A stretch of 64,000 nucleotides of DNA from Bradyrhizobium sp. Ghvi (GTDB taxonomy: Bacteria; Pseudomonadota; Alphaproteobacteria; Rhizobiales; Xanthobacteraceae): positions 1,337,001-1,401,000 of the forward strand of contig NZ_FOVU01000001.1 of the NCBI RefSeq assembly GCF_900115265.1, written 5' to 3'. How positions within the stretch are numbered: position 1 is the stretch's first letter; every line of letters starts with the position of its first letter. The translations under genes and the position numbers were made by a program. The notes below the pieces were generated by a model. It was not told the origin of the DNA. It did no database searches and saw only the letters and a list, made by a program, of their open reading frames with translations. Shown here one piece after another: positions 1-11,128 of the stretch.

Positions 1-96
1 CATGTAGGCGCGCAGACCGGCATCGACCGTCGCGGCGTCAACACGCCCGGCGGCCCTGCCGAAAGGAGAAGCGTAGTTACGGTTGAGGTCCGACAT
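1..96 (-). CDS. Bax inhibitor-1/YccA family membrane protein (N-terminal fragment)
   Basis: Only the first 32 codons lie in the window; the gene runs off the left edge. The ATG is at 96-94 and the product begins MSDLNRNYASPFGRAAGRVD. This hydrophilic N-terminus resembles the one I recall for rhizobial Bax-inhibitor-1/YccA-like membrane proteins, but the transmembrane part is not visible. Family assignment is therefore from recall of the N-terminus and is moderate. The 283 bases between this start and the next gene contain no convincing ORF; they should hold its promoter, but I see no clean -35/-10 pair. Confidence 0.6.
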   Translation of the reverse strand, partial: MSDLNRNYASPFGRAAGRVDAATVDAGLRAYM

Positions 97-379
97 GGTC
101 GAATTCCCGTTGGTTGGTCCGGTCCGGCATAGGGGTCACCATGCCGCCGGTTCGTCAAATTCTATCTCGGATACCGATGCCCGCCGACATTAATTTTGGC
201 TAACAATCGGGGCTCCGAACCCACTCGATATGTGGGAAACTAACACATCCGCTGCAACCGTCCACGCGCGGCCGAATGTCGCCCTCCGCGCGCCTTCCTG
301 ACGACAGCCTGACAAGCAGACGTGGTTAATCGCAGGAATCGTGCGATTCCGGTCCCGCGCCGGCATCCGCTACCTTTTG

Positions 380-2950
380 TCACAAATTCCGCAACACTGT
401 GGCGGGCTTTTTGTTCAACGCCAGCAGCGTGCCGGCGAGTCCCAGTCCGACGGTGACGACCAGGGCGGCCGCCACCACGCCGGCGGCGCTTGCACCCTGC
501 CAGACGAAGCTCAGCGTCATCAGCCGCGTCACGATCATCCAGGCTGCGATGCTGCCGGCGATCACGCCGAAGACGGCGGTGGCAAGTCCGATCAGGAGAT
601 ATTCGAGCGCATAGGCGCCGAGCAGCCGCAGCCGCGTCGCGCCGAGCGTCTTCAGGATCACCGCGTCATAGACCCGGTGGCGATGGCCGGCGGCGAGCGC
701 CCCGCCGAGGACAAGGATCGCCGAGATCAGGGTCACGGCGCTGGCGCCGCGGATGGCGAGTGCGAGGTTGGTCACGACCGAGCCGACCGTCTCCATCACC
801 TCGCGCACGCGCACGCTCGTCACCATCGGATAGGCGTCGGCCACCTGCCTGATGATCTGTCCGTCGCTCGCAGCATCGCCGCCGGTCTCGGTCAGCGTCG
901 CAATGTGGGTGTGCGGCGCGCCCTTGAAGGCGTTGGGCGAGAACACCAGCACGAAATTGATGCCGAGCCCCTGCCAGTCGATGGTGCGCAGATTGCCGAT
1001 TTTCGCCGGGATGTCGCGGCCGAGCACGTTGACCACGACTTCGTCGCCGAGCTTGAGGCCAAGGCCGTCGGCGATCTTCTTCTCCATCGAGACCAGCGGC
1101 GGACCGGAATAGTCGGCGCTCCACCATTCGCCCTCGACCACCTTGGAGCCTTTCGGCACCTCGCCGGTGTAGGTGAGGCCGCGGTCGCTCTGAAGCACCC
1201 ATTCGGAATCGGTCGACGGTTTGAGGTCCTCGGCGCGCACGCCACGGGCGGCGACGATACGCCCGCGCAGCATCGGCACGTCCTCGACCTTCGCGCCAGG
1301 GGCGACCTGGCGCAGGTAATCGTCGAACGCTGCGGCCTGCGTGCTCGGAATATCGATGAAGTAGAAGGAGGGAGCGCGATCGGGCAGCGCGGCGAGGAAC
1401 TGCCGGCGCAGATTGCCGTCGATCTGGGTGATGGTGACGAGCACCGCGAGGCCGAGCCCCAGTGAGAGCACGACCGAGGGCGTCAGCGCGCCCGGCCGGT
1501 GGATGTTGGCGATCGCCAGCCGCAGCATGGTGAAGCGGCTGCGCGGCAGCCGCCGCGCGATCGCCATCAGCACGGCGGCGACACCGCGCAGCACCGCGAA
1601 TACGACGACGGAGGAGACCACGAACACCGCCGCGATGCGCTTGTCGAAGGACAACCCGATCACGACCGCGACGAGCAGGGCCACGACGACGCCCATGAAG
1701 ACGAGATAACTCGCGCGCGGCCGGTGCCATTCGGCCGCGACGGTGTCGCGGAACAGCGCGGCGACCGGCACGTCGTGCACGCGTCCGAGCGGCCACAGGC
1801 CGAAGGCCAGCGCGGTCAGCAGGCCATAGACGAAGGAGAGCGCGAGCTCGCCCTCATGCACCGCCGGCACCACCGGCAGCGGCAGCAGCTTGCCGAACAG
1901 GCCGACGATCGCAAACGGCATCGCTGCGCCGAGCGCCAGCCCGATCACCGAGCCGATCGCGGCCAGCAGGATCACCTGCGCGAGATAAATACGGAACACG
2001 TCGCGACCGGTAGCGCCGACGGCCTTGAACGCCGCGATCACTTCGAGCCGGCGGTCGATATGGCTCTTCACCGCGTTGGCGACACCGACGCCGCCGACCA
2101 ACAGCGCTGCAAGGCCGACCAGGGTCAGGAATTGGGTGAAGCGGCCGATATTTCGTTCGAGCTGCGGCGAGGCGTTGGAGCGGCTGCGTACCTCCCAGCC
2201 GGCCTGCGGCGCCGCGTTGCGGGCATCAGCGATGAAGGCGTCGCTGGCGCGATCGCTGTTGGCGGTGTCAGGCAGCTTCACGCGGTAGACCCAGCGCACC
2301 AGGCTGCCGGGCTGGATCAGCCCGGTGGCACGCAAGGCCGCCTGGCTGATCAAAAAGCGCGGACCAAAGCCGATGCCGCCGGCGAGTTTGTCGGGCTCGG
2401 CCTCGACGCTCGCGCGGATCTGGAAGGTCGCAGAGCCGATGGTGACGCGGTCGCCGATCTTGAGTGACAGCCGCGCCAGCAGCGCCGGATCGGCAGCCGC
2501 GCCAAACGCACCGTCGCGCTCCGCGAGCACGTCGCTCAGCGGCAGCTGTGGCGCCAATGTCAGCTGCCCGAGCATCGGATAGGTGTCATCGACCGCCTTC
2601 ATCTCGACCAGTGCCAGCTTGCCCTCGGCCGAGCGCGCCATGCCGCGCAGAGTGGCCGCCGTCGAGACGGTCCCGCGCGAGCGCAGGAACGCAACCTCTT
2701 CCGGTTTCGCCTCGCGCTGGAACAGCACGAAGGAGACGTCGCCGCCGAGCAGCGTGCGTCCCTCGCGCGCGAGACCATCGGAGAGGCTCGCCGACACCGA
2801 ACCGACGCCGGCGATTGCCATCACGCCGAGCGCGATGCAGGCGATGAAGACGTAGAAGCCGCGCAGGCCTCCGCGCAATTCGCGCAAGGCATAGCGCAGC
2901 GACAGCGCGACGCCGTTCGGCTTCGCCAACGGTTCGACGGCGACGCTCAT
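380..2950 (-). CDS. ABC transporter permease, FtsX-like (YbbP type)
   Basis: Large 856-residue inner-membrane permease. It starts with a cytoplasmic stretch and a transmembrane segment near residues 33-53, then an extracytoplasmic region of about 200 residues. A cluster of membrane helices follows around residues 270-480 (two FtsX-like blocks and several extra helices), then a second periplasmic region, then three C-terminal helices around 730-850. This two-FtsX architecture is that of YbbP-like exporters that work with a YbbA-type ATPase. The start ATG overlaps the stop of the upstream ATPase gene by 4 bases, so the two are translationally coupled. An SGNH esterase (TesA-like) sits divergently beside them, as ybbAP-tesA do in enterobacteria. 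The substrate is not known; export of lipophilic compounds is inferred from family context. Confidence 0.88.
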   Translation of the reverse strand: MSVAVEPLAKPNGVALSLRYALRELRGGLRGFYVFIACIALGVMAIAGVGSVSASLSDGLAREGRTLLGGDVSFVLFQREAKPEEVAFLRSRGTVSTAATLRGMARSAEGKLALVEMKAVDDTYPMLGQLTLAPQLPLSDVLAERDGAFGAAADPALLARLSLKIGDRVTIGSATFQIRASVEAEPDKLAGGIGFGPRFLISQAALRATGLIQPGSLVRWVYRVKLPDTANSDRASDAFIADARNAAPQAGWEVRSRSNASPQLERNIGRFTQFLTLVGLAALLVGGVGVANAVKSHIDRRLEVIAAFKAVGATGRDVFRIYLAQVILLAAIGSVIGLALGAAMPFAIVGLFGKLLPLPVVPAVHEGELALSFVYGLLTALAFGLWPLGRVHDVPVAALFRDTVAAEWHRPRASYLVFMGVVVALLVAVVIGLSFDKRIAAVFVVSSVVVFAVLRGVAAVLMAIARRLPRSRFTMLRLAIANIHRPGALTPSVVLSLGLGLAVLVTITQIDGNLRRQFLAALPDRAPSFYFIDIPSTQAAAFDDYLRQVAPGAKVEDVPMLRGRIVAARGVRAEDLKPSTDSEWVLQSDRGLTYTGEVPKGSKVVEGEWWSADYSGPPLVSMEKKIADGLGLKLGDEVVVNVLGRDIPAKIGNLRTIDWQGLGINFVLVFSPNAFKGAPHTHIATLTETGGDAASDGQIIRQVADAYPMVTSVRVREVMETVGSVVTNLALAIRGASAVTLISAILVLGGALAAGHRHRVYDAVILKTLGATRLRLLGAYALEYLLIGLATAVFGVIAGSIAAWMIVTRLMTLSFVWQGASAAGVVAAALVVTVGLGLAGTLLALNKKPATVLRNL

Positions 2951-3669
2951 GCGTTGGTCGTCTGCGTGTCGATGCGGCCTGAGCGCAGGCGGATCACGCG
3001 ATCGCAGCGATGCGCGAGCGAGGAATCGTGCGTGACCAGAACCAGCGTCATGCCGCGCTCGGCGTGCTTAGTGAACAAGAGATCGATGATCTGCTTGCCA
3101 GTGGTCTCATCGAGATTGCCGGTCGGCTCGTCGGCGACGAGAATGGCGGGATCGGGCGCCAGTGCCCGCGCGAGCGCGACGCGCTGCTGTTCGCCGCCGG
3201 AGAGCTGCGTCGGATAATGATGCAGGCGATCACCCAACCCGACCGATTGCAGCTCCTCGGCTGCGCGCTTGCCGGCGTCGGGATTGCCGGCGAGCTCGAG
3301 CGGCACTGCGACGTTCTCCAGCGCGGTCATGGTCGGGATCAGATGGAAGGATTGGAAGACGATGCCGATCTGGCGGCCGCGAAAGCGCGCCAGCGCATCC
3401 TCGTCGAGGGCATTGAAACGGGTGCCTGACACCACCACCTCTCCGCTATCAGGACGCTCCAGCCCCGCCATCACCATCAGCAGCGTGGATTTGCCCGAGC
3501 CTGACGGGCCGATCAGGCCGATCGTCTCCCCCGAGCCGACGCGCAGGCTGATATCCTTGAGGATGTGAACGCGTGCCGCTCCCGTACCCAATGAGAGATT
3601 GACGTCGGAGATGGCGATGGTGTCCGGCACGGTGCCGGCGAGCGAAGAGGATTCGATGCGACTGTCCAT
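2947..3669 (-). CDS. ABC transporter ATP-binding protein (YbbA/LolD type)
   Basis: 240-residue ATPase of the MacB/LolD/YbbA class. Visible motifs are Walker [10 protein letters not shown] (about residues 54-62), the signature [15 protein letters not shown], and Walker B followed by the D-loop in [10 protein letters not shown]. The ATG at 3669 is preferred; an upstream in-frame TTG at 3687 would add six residues. It forms a two-gene operon with the FtsX-like permease (4-base overlap). Its start codon overlaps head to head with the start proposed for the divergent esterase, inside one CCATGG sequence, so each promoter must lie inside or next to the other gene. Confidence 0.93.
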   Translation of the reverse strand: MDSRIESSSLAGTVPDTIAISDVNLSLGTGAARVHILKDISLRVGSGETIGLIGPSGSGKSTLLMVMAGLERPDSGEVVVSGTRFNALDEDALARFRGRQIGIVFQSFHLIPTMTALENVAVPLELAGNPDAGKRAAEELQSVGLGDRLHHYPTQLSGGEQQRVALARALAPDPAILVADEPTGNLDETTGKQIIDLLFTKHAERGMTLVLVTHDSSLAHRCDRVIRLRSGRIDTQTTNA

Positions 3670-4360
3670 GGTCCGGTCATATGGCAAGTCCGCACGCGCG
3701 GTCGAGGGGCGTTACGGATTGTTCATGCACATAGCCGTGTTGATGTTCGCTTTGATGACGCTCGCCCATCCGGCTCGGGCCGAAACGACAAAACCGATCA
3801 AGCTCGTCGTTCTCGGCGATTCCCTGAGCGCCGGTCTTGGCCTTCCGGCCCAGGATGCGTTCCCGGCGAAGCTTCAAAAAGCCTTGCAGGCCAAGGGCAT
3901 AGAGGTTGAGATGACCAACGCCGGCGTGTCGGGCGACACCTCGTCCGGCGGTCGCGACCGGCTCGACTGGTCGGTGCCCGATGGAACCGACGGCGTGATC
4001 CTCGAGCTCGGCGCCAATGATGCGATGCGCGGCATCGACCCCGACTTGACGCGGGCGGCGCTGACCGACATCGTTCAGCGTCTCAAGGCGCGCAAGATCG
4101 CCTTGATGTTATGTGGCATGCTGGCGCCGCCGAATTTCGGCGCCGACTATGGCGCGCGCTTCAATTCGATTTATCCGGATCTGGCGAAACAGTTCGACGT
4201 GCCGCTCTATCCGTTCTTCCTCGACGGTGTTGCGGCCGACGCCAAGCTCAACCAGGCCGACGGCATTCACCCGACCGCTGAAGGCGTCGACATTGTCGTC
4301 AGCAGGATGCTGCCCACCGTCGAGGCATTCCTTGGCACCATCAACGAGCATCGGCGTTGA
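3668..4360 (+). CDS. Arylesterase / lysophospholipase, SGNH hydrolase (TesA-like)
   Basis: Secreted GDSL/SGNH hydrolase. Block I GDSLSAGLGL carries the nucleophile Ser, GANDAMRG is block III, and DGIHPTAEG is block V with the catalytic Asp and His. A hydrophobic signal segment ending HPARA precedes the mature domain, so the enzyme should be periplasmic. The start is uncertain: ATG at 3668 gives 230 residues with a basic n-region; ATG at 3656 has an AGAGGA element just upstream; ATG at 3725 leaves a short signal with no basic residue. It is divergent from the ybbAP-like ABC genes, an arrangement shared with E. coli tesA-ybbAP. Known relatives hydrolyse aryl esters, thioesters and lysophospholipids. 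Confidence 0.88.
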   Translation: MVRSYGKSARAVEGRYGLFMHIAVLMFALMTLAHPARAETTKPIKLVVLGDSLSAGLGLPAQDAFPAKLQKALQAKGIEVEMTNAGVSGDTSSGGRDRLDWSVPDGTDGVILELGANDAMRGIDPDLTRAALTDIVQRLKARKIALMLCGMLAPPNFGADYGARFNSIYPDLAKQFDVPLYPFFLDGVAADAKLNQADGIHPTAEGVDIVVSRMLPTVEAFLGTINEHRR

Positions 4361-4536
4361 AAAACAGGCAGCGCTAACCCTAACTCCCAGGGTTTTCCCG
4401 GGACGAGGCGCGTGATGCTTCGCAGAGTCACACAACTGCGATAGGAATCAGGGTACCGGTGATTCGTCGCCGGCTCTAATTTGGATAGGGTCCTTGCTTC
4501 CAAGGGACCGTACCCAAGCATCGGGAGTGCGAAACG

Positions 4537-5073
4537 ATGCCGCGTTTGTTCACTGGTCTGGAAATTCCGGCCGAGATCGGCCAGTCGCTTTCCAATCTTA
4601 GGGGCGGCCTTCCCGGCGCCCGGTGGATCGACCCCGAAAATTATCACGTCACATTGCGCTTCATCGGCGATATCGACGGCGCCTCCGCCAACGAGATCGC
4701 ATCGATGCTGTTTCGCGTCGATCGCAAGCCGTTCGAGGTCAAGGTGCAGGGGCTGACGAGCTTCGGCGGCCGCAAGCCGAGAGCCGTCGTCGCGACGATC
4801 GCACCGAGCAAGCCGCTGATGGAATTGCAGGCCGAGCTCGAACGCATGATGCAGCGGATCGGCCTCGATCCGGAGGGGCGCAAATATATCCCGCATGTCA
4901 CGCTGGCCCGGCTGCACGACGCCTCCGACCGCGATGTCGCCGACTATCTCTCGATCCGAGGCTACTTCCCCAGCAAGGCGTTCATGGCGGAGCGGTTCGT
5001 GCTGTTCTCCTCGCGCGCATCGACCGGCGGCGGCCCCTACGTGGTCGAGGACGCCTACGAGCTGTGTGAGTAG
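4537..5073 (+). CDS. thpR: RNA 2',3'-cyclic phosphodiesterase (2H family)
   Basis: 178-residue member of the 2H phosphoesterase superfamily (LigT/ThpR). Both catalytic H-x-T-L motifs are present: HVTLRF near residue 37 and HVTLARL near residue 124. The family cleaves 2',3'-cyclic phosphates on RNA and can ligate tRNA half-molecules in the reverse direction. The gene stands alone between the esterase and zapE. The 176-base gap upstream shows no ORF or clear hairpin. Confidence 0.93.
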   Translation: MPRLFTGLEIPAEIGQSLSNLRGGLPGARWIDPENYHVTLRFIGDIDGASANEIASMLFRVDRKPFEVKVQGLTSFGGRKPRAVVATIAPSKPLMELQAELERMMQRIGLDPEGRKYIPHVTLARLHDASDRDVADYLSIRGYFPSKAFMAERFVLFSSRASTGGGPYVVEDAYELCE

Positions 5074-5082
5074 CACCGCTCT

Positions 5083-5223
5083 CGTGCCCCGGACGCAGCG
5101 CGCCACGACGTGGTGCACTGCCGAGCCGGGGCCATCCTCCACGATGTTGATGGACGAGATACGAGATGGTGGGTCCCGGCTCTGCGCAGCGTCACTCCGT
5201 GCCGCAGCGCGTCCGGGACACGG
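5083..5223. repeat. Intergenic palindromic repeat, CGTGCCCCGGACGC family, copy 1
   Basis: Long imperfect inverted repeat. The left end cgtgccccggacgcagcg is mirrored by cgcgtccgggacacgg at the right end, and an internal pair (gagccggggcc / gggtcccggctc) folds back as well. A second copy lies at 19227-19352. No ORF is contained. The structure would form one long cruciform or RNA hairpin between thpR and zapE. Confidence 0.8.
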
Positions 5224-5287
5224 AACGCATAGCCCGTCCACCAATTGACGGCTTGCAATTTCCGCCGGTCTCTGGCGGTAAAGAGCG

Positions 5288-6472
5288 ATGCTCTCCACCC
5301 CGAATTCTTCCTTCAGCGATGCATACCAGGCCCAGATCGCGTCCGGCGCGATCGAGCCGGATGCTGCTCAAGCCGAAGTCGCCGAGGCCTATACGGCGCT
5401 GGATCTGCGGCTCGCGAACTACAGTCCCAAGCGCAAGCAGGGCCTGCTCGCCCGCCTGTTCAGCAGCGACAAGGACGAGGCGCCGCGCGGGCTCTACATC
5501 CATGGCGAGGTCGGCCGCGGCAAGACCATGCTGATGGACCTGTTCTTCCAGCACTCGAATGTCGAGCACAAGCGCCGCGCGCATTTCCACGAATTCATGG
5601 CCGACGTGCACGAGCGCATCTACGATTATCGCCAGAGCATCGCGCGCGGACAGATCCCTGACGGCGACGTCATCGCGCTGACGGCGAATGCGATCTTCGA
5701 GGAAAGCTGGCTGCTCTGCTTCGACGAATTCCACGTCACCGACATCGCCGACGCGATGATCCTCGGGCGGCTGTTCGCAAAACTCTTCGAGCTCGGTACC
5801 ATCGTGGTCGCGACCTCAAACGTCGCGCCTGACGATCTCTACAAGGGCGGTTTGAACCGCGCGCTGTTCCTGCCTTTCATCAAGCAGATCACCGAGCACA
5901 TGGACGTCTCGCGGCTCGATGCGCGCACTGACTTCCGGCTGGAAAAACTTCAGGGCGTGCCGATGTGGCTGACGCCGGCTGACGGCGATGCCGACGTCGC
6001 GCTCGACCGCGCCTGGGCGAAGATGACCGGCAACGCCAAATGCAAGTCGCACGACATAAAGATCAAGGGCCGCACCCTGCACGTGCCGTGCGCGGCCCAT
6101 GGCGTGGCGCGATTTTCGTTCGCCGATCTCTGCGAGAAGCCGTTAGGTGCATCCGACTACCTCAGGCTGGCGCATGACTATCACACCATCCTGGTCGACC
6201 ATATTCCAGTGATGGACTTCTCCCAGCGCAACGCCGCCAAGCGATTCATCACGCTGATCGACACGCTCTATGACAATGCCGTGAAGCTGATGGCCTCCGC
6301 AGACGCCAATCCGATCTCGCTCTATCTTGCCACCGAGGGCAACGAGGCCATGGAGTTCAAGCGGACCGCCTCGCGCCTGATCGAGATGAGCTCGGAATCC
6401 TATCTGGCGCTCGCTCACGGCCGCAAGGATTCCACCGCCAGCGGCTCCACCAAGGGTCTGGTGGAGACTTAA
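5288..6472 (+). CDS. zapE: Cell division protein ZapE (AFG1-like ATPase)
   Basis: 394-residue AFG1/ZapE P-loop ATPase. Walker A GEVGRGKT is at residues 73-80, Walker B and the following motif read LLCFDEFHVTDIADA, and the family sequence RGLYIHGEVGRGKTMLMD is intact. Length is normal for the family. In proteobacteria ZapE associates with FtsZ rings in late division, and mitochondrial AFG1 homologues act in protein quality control. The gene is monocistronic here, lying between two palindromic repeats, just upstream of the TCA-cycle block. Confidence 0.93.
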   Translation: MLSTPNSSFSDAYQAQIASGAIEPDAAQAEVAEAYTALDLRLANYSPKRKQGLLARLFSSDKDEAPRGLYIHGEVGRGKTMLMDLFFQHSNVEHKRRAHFHEFMADVHERIYDYRQSIARGQIPDGDVIALTANAIFEESWLLCFDEFHVTDIADAMILGRLFAKLFELGTIVVATSNVAPDDLYKGGLNRALFLPFIKQITEHMDVSRLDARTDFRLEKLQGVPMWLTPADGDADVALDRAWAKMTGNAKCKSHDIKIKGRTLHVPCAAHGVARFSFADLCEKPLGASDYLRLAHDYHTILVDHIPVMDFSQRNAAKRFITLIDTLYDNAVKLMASADANPISLYLATEGNEAMEFKRTASRLIEMSSESYLALAHGRKDSTASGSTKGLVET

Positions 6473-6489
6473 GTCCTATTTGCCAGCGC

Positions 6490-6595
6490 TGTCATTCCGG
6501 GGTGCGCGAAGCGCGAGCCCGGAATCCGTCGCGCCTCGATCTCTGTCGCCCGATGGATTCCGGGCCTGCGCCTGTCGGCGCACCCCGGAATGACA
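6490..6595. repeat. Intergenic palindromic repeat, GTCATTCCGGGG family, copy 1
   Basis: Starts gtcattccggggtgcgcg and ends with the complement cgcaccccggaatgac. An inner pair is cccggaatcc / ggattccggg. The same family recurs at 22662-22766, 31542-31622 and 39552-39658. It sits in the non-coding gap between zapE and mdh. Confidence 0.85.
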
Positions 6596-6676
6596 GACGG
6601 GGTATGCTGGCTGCTATCGCGCCAAGCCCGACAAATGGGCATCCACCGACTTGAACGGGGGAGGCGAAAGGGATAA

Positions 6677-7693
<1,017 letters not shown>

Positions 7694-7706
7694 GCGCGAA
7701 AATTCC

Positions 7707-7743
7707 CCGCCGAAGATCGAAACCCGGTCTTCGGCGGTTTCAT
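7707..7743 (+). terminator. Rho-independent terminator after mdh
   Basis: Perfect 10-bp stem CCGCCGAAGA / TCTTCGGCGG with an 11-base loop, followed by TTTCATTT. It begins 13 bases after the mdh stop codon. It should uncouple most mdh transcription from sucC. Confidence 0.85.
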
Positions 7744-7891
7744 TTCCGGACCCTGCTGACCGGGGTGGGTCTGGTCCAGGATTTTGATGTCAAAGAATCC
7801 GGGTTGCAGTTCATGTGGTATATGGTATGCCAGCCACAAGACTGAGGTGGGCCTTGAGGGGTCACCGCCCGCGGGTTCAGGGAGCGACCAT

Positions 7892-9088
<1,197 letters not shown>

Positions 9089-9092
9089 GGCC

Positions 9093-9572
9093 ATGGCCCA
9101 GGACCATCTCTCCGCATCATCTCCACTTGCAGAGCATGCGCGTCTCGCCGCGTTCGCCGGCGAATGGAATGGCGAAGAGACGGTCTTTCCGTCGCGCTGG
9201 ACGGAAGGCGGGCCGGCCACGTCGCATGTCGTCGCGCGCTTGGATCTCAATGGATTCTATCTGATCCAGGACACGGTCCAGATGCGTGAGGGCAAGCAGA
9301 GCTTTGCCACCCACGGCCTCTTCACTTTCGACCGCGACGACCGGACCTACAAATTGTTCTGGTACGATTCGCTCGGCTACACGCCGCCCTCGCCCGCCTC
9401 GGGCGGGTGGGTCGGCAAGACCCTGACGCTGGTGCGCGGCTCGCTCCGCGGCAATGCGCGCCACGTCTATGAAATCATCGACGACGACTGCTATTCGTTG
9501 AAGATCCAGTTCTCGCCGGACGCGGAAGGCTGGGCCGACGTGCTCACCGGCGTCTACCGCCGGGTGCATTAG
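9093..9572 (+). CDS. DUF1579-like protein between sucC and sucD
   Basis: 159-residue protein starting 4 bases after the sucC stop codon, so surely co-transcribed with it. It resembles DUF1579-type proteins: an early [13 protein letters not shown] stretch, then alternating short strands ([36 protein letters not shown]), consistent with a lipocalin-like beta barrel. There is no signal peptide or membrane segment. I know of no defined biochemical function. Its place inside the sucCD transcript suggests a cytoplasmic role linked to central metabolism, but that is inference. Confidence 0.75.
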   Translation: MAQDHLSASSPLAEHARLAAFAGEWNGEETVFPSRWTEGGPATSHVVARLDLNGFYLIQDTVQMREGKQSFATHGLFTFDRDDRTYKLFWYDSLGYTPPSPASGGWVGKTLTLVRGSLRGNARHVYEIIDDDCYSLKIQFSPDAEGWADVLTGVYRRVH

Positions 9573-9581
9573 GACGAATCC

Positions 9582-10043
9582 ATGGGAGCACATCCATACT
9601 GGTATTTCGTTCCGTATGAGGACGATTTTGGTGCAGCGCTGCAGAAGTTGCGGGAGCGCGAATTCAAGGCAGGTCGCTACAATCCTGTGATGCCTTTTCC
9701 GACCTTTCCAGTCGATATCTCTGCGCCCGTGCCCGGTGCGAGGCATGCTTCGATCGAGGAGGTCATGGAGCAGTGTGACGAATCCGGTACCCGATCCATC
9801 CTCGATATCGCGCAAGTCGCGCCCGCGCCCTTCGATGGAAGTGGAATGCCATTCATGACGGCCTTTCCGTTGGCTCCGCCCGACGTCGAGCGTCTGTTCG
9901 GAACGCCGAATCCGACGCGCGAACAGGTCGCGACCAACAAGCGAATGTGGGATCGCATCGAACGCGGATCGGCGGTCTACACAGTCATTTTCGAAAAGGG
10001 CGAGCCGCACGAAATCTTCTTCGGCGGTTACTCTTTCGATTAA
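9582..10043 (+). CDS. Conserved hypothetical protein between sucC and sucD
   Basis: 153-residue protein of a family I do not recognise. It begins MGAHPYWYFVPYEDDFGAAL, is rich in aromatic residues and proline, and lacks signal peptide, membrane segment or cysteine pairs. It starts 9 bases after the DUF1579-like gene and ends 64 bases before sucD, so it sits in the sucC-sucD transcript. Codon choice looks typical of the window apart from a slightly higher A+T content, which could mean a more recent insertion. Function unknown. Confidence 0.7.
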   Translation: MGAHPYWYFVPYEDDFGAALQKLREREFKAGRYNPVMPFPTFPVDISAPVPGARHASIEEVMEQCDESGTRSILDIAQVAPAPFDGSGMPFMTAFPLAPPDVERLFGTPNPTREQVATNKRMWDRIERGSAVYTVIFEKGEPHEIFFGGYSFD

Positions 10044-10107
10044 ACAGCCACATCAAATAGCCGTCATCCGGCCAGGTAACTGAACTCCACGAAAGCAGGC
10101 TCGTCTC

Positions 10108-10992
10108 ATGTCCATCCTGATCGACAAGAACACCAAGGTCATCTGCCAGGGCTTCACCGGCAAGAACGGCACCTTCCACTCCGAAGCCGCGATCGCCTAT
10201 GGCACCAAGATGGTCGGCGGCACCTCGCCGGGCAAAGGCGGCGCGACGCATCTTGGCCTGCCGGTGTTCGACACCGTGCGCGAAGCGCGCGAGAAGACCG
10301 GCGCCGACGCGTCGGTGATCTACGTGCCGCCGCCGGGCGCAGCGGACGCGATCTGCGAAGCCATCGACGCCGAGATCCCGCTGATCGTCTGCATCACCGA
10401 AGGCATTCCCGTCATCGACATGGTGCGTGTGAAGCGCTCGCTCGCCGGCTCCAAGTCGCGCCTGATCGGGCCGAACTGCCCCGGTGTCATGACCGCCGGC
10501 GAGTGCAAGATCGGCATCATGCCCGCCAACATCTTCAAGACCGGTTCGGTCGGCATCGTCTCCCGCTCGGGCACGCTGACCTATGAAGCCGTGTTCCAGA
10601 CCTCCCAGGAAGGGCTCGGCCAGACCACCGCGGTCGGCATCGGCGGCGATCCGGTCAAGGGCACCGAGTTCATCGACGTCCTGGAAATGCTCCTGGCCGA
10701 CCCCAAGACCGAGTCGATCATCATGATTGGCGAGATCGGCGGTTCCGCCGAGGAGGACGCCGCCCAGTTCCTCAAGGACGAAGCCAAGCGCGGCCGCAAG
10801 AAGCCGATGGTCGGCTTCATCGCCGGCGTCACCGCACCTCCCGGCCGCCGCATGGGTCATGCCGGTGCGATCATCTCGGGCGGCAAGGGCGATGCCGGTT
10901 CCAAAACCGAAGCGATGAAATCGGCAGGGATTACAGTGTCCCCGTCGCCCGCCCGCCTCGGCCATACGCTTGCCGAAAAGTTGAAAGGCTAA
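10108..10992 (+). CDS. sucD: Succinyl-CoA synthetase alpha subunit
   Basis: 294-residue CoA-binding subunit of succinyl-CoA synthetase. [15 protein letters not shown] is the CoA-binding Rossmann region, IGPNCPGV is the ligase signature, and the phosphorylated His is His251 in RMGHAGAII. Full length. It lies downstream of sucC with two small genes intervening, and 136 bases upstream of sucA. Confidence 0.97.
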   Translation: MSILIDKNTKVICQGFTGKNGTFHSEAAIAYGTKMVGGTSPGKGGATHLGLPVFDTVREAREKTGADASVIYVPPPGAADAICEAIDAEIPLIVCITEGIPVIDMVRVKRSLAGSKSRLIGPNCPGVMTAGECKIGIMPANIFKTGSVGIVSRSGTLTYEAVFQTSQEGLGQTTAVGIGGDPVKGTEFIDVLEMLLADPKTESIIMIGEIGGSAEEDAAQFLKDEAKRGRKKPMVGFIAGVTAPPGRRMGHAGAIISGGKGDAGSKTEAMKSAGITVSPSPARLGHTLAEKLKG

Positions 10993-11128
10993 TTCACTTC
11001 TTCGTACTTTTCCGGGCGAAGTTTCGCAGCAAATAGGGTAAAGGGTGCCTGTCGCGTCGAGCCCTGTCGGGGGAGCTCGGCGCCAGCGCCGTTTGTTATG
11101 CGCGAACCGAAATCGCCAGGAACCCAGT

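Noticed and set aside
7770..7830. Possible sucC promoter (TTGCAG, 16 bases, TATGCC)
   Set aside because: The -10 match is poor and other pairings fit equally badly; not reported as a feature.
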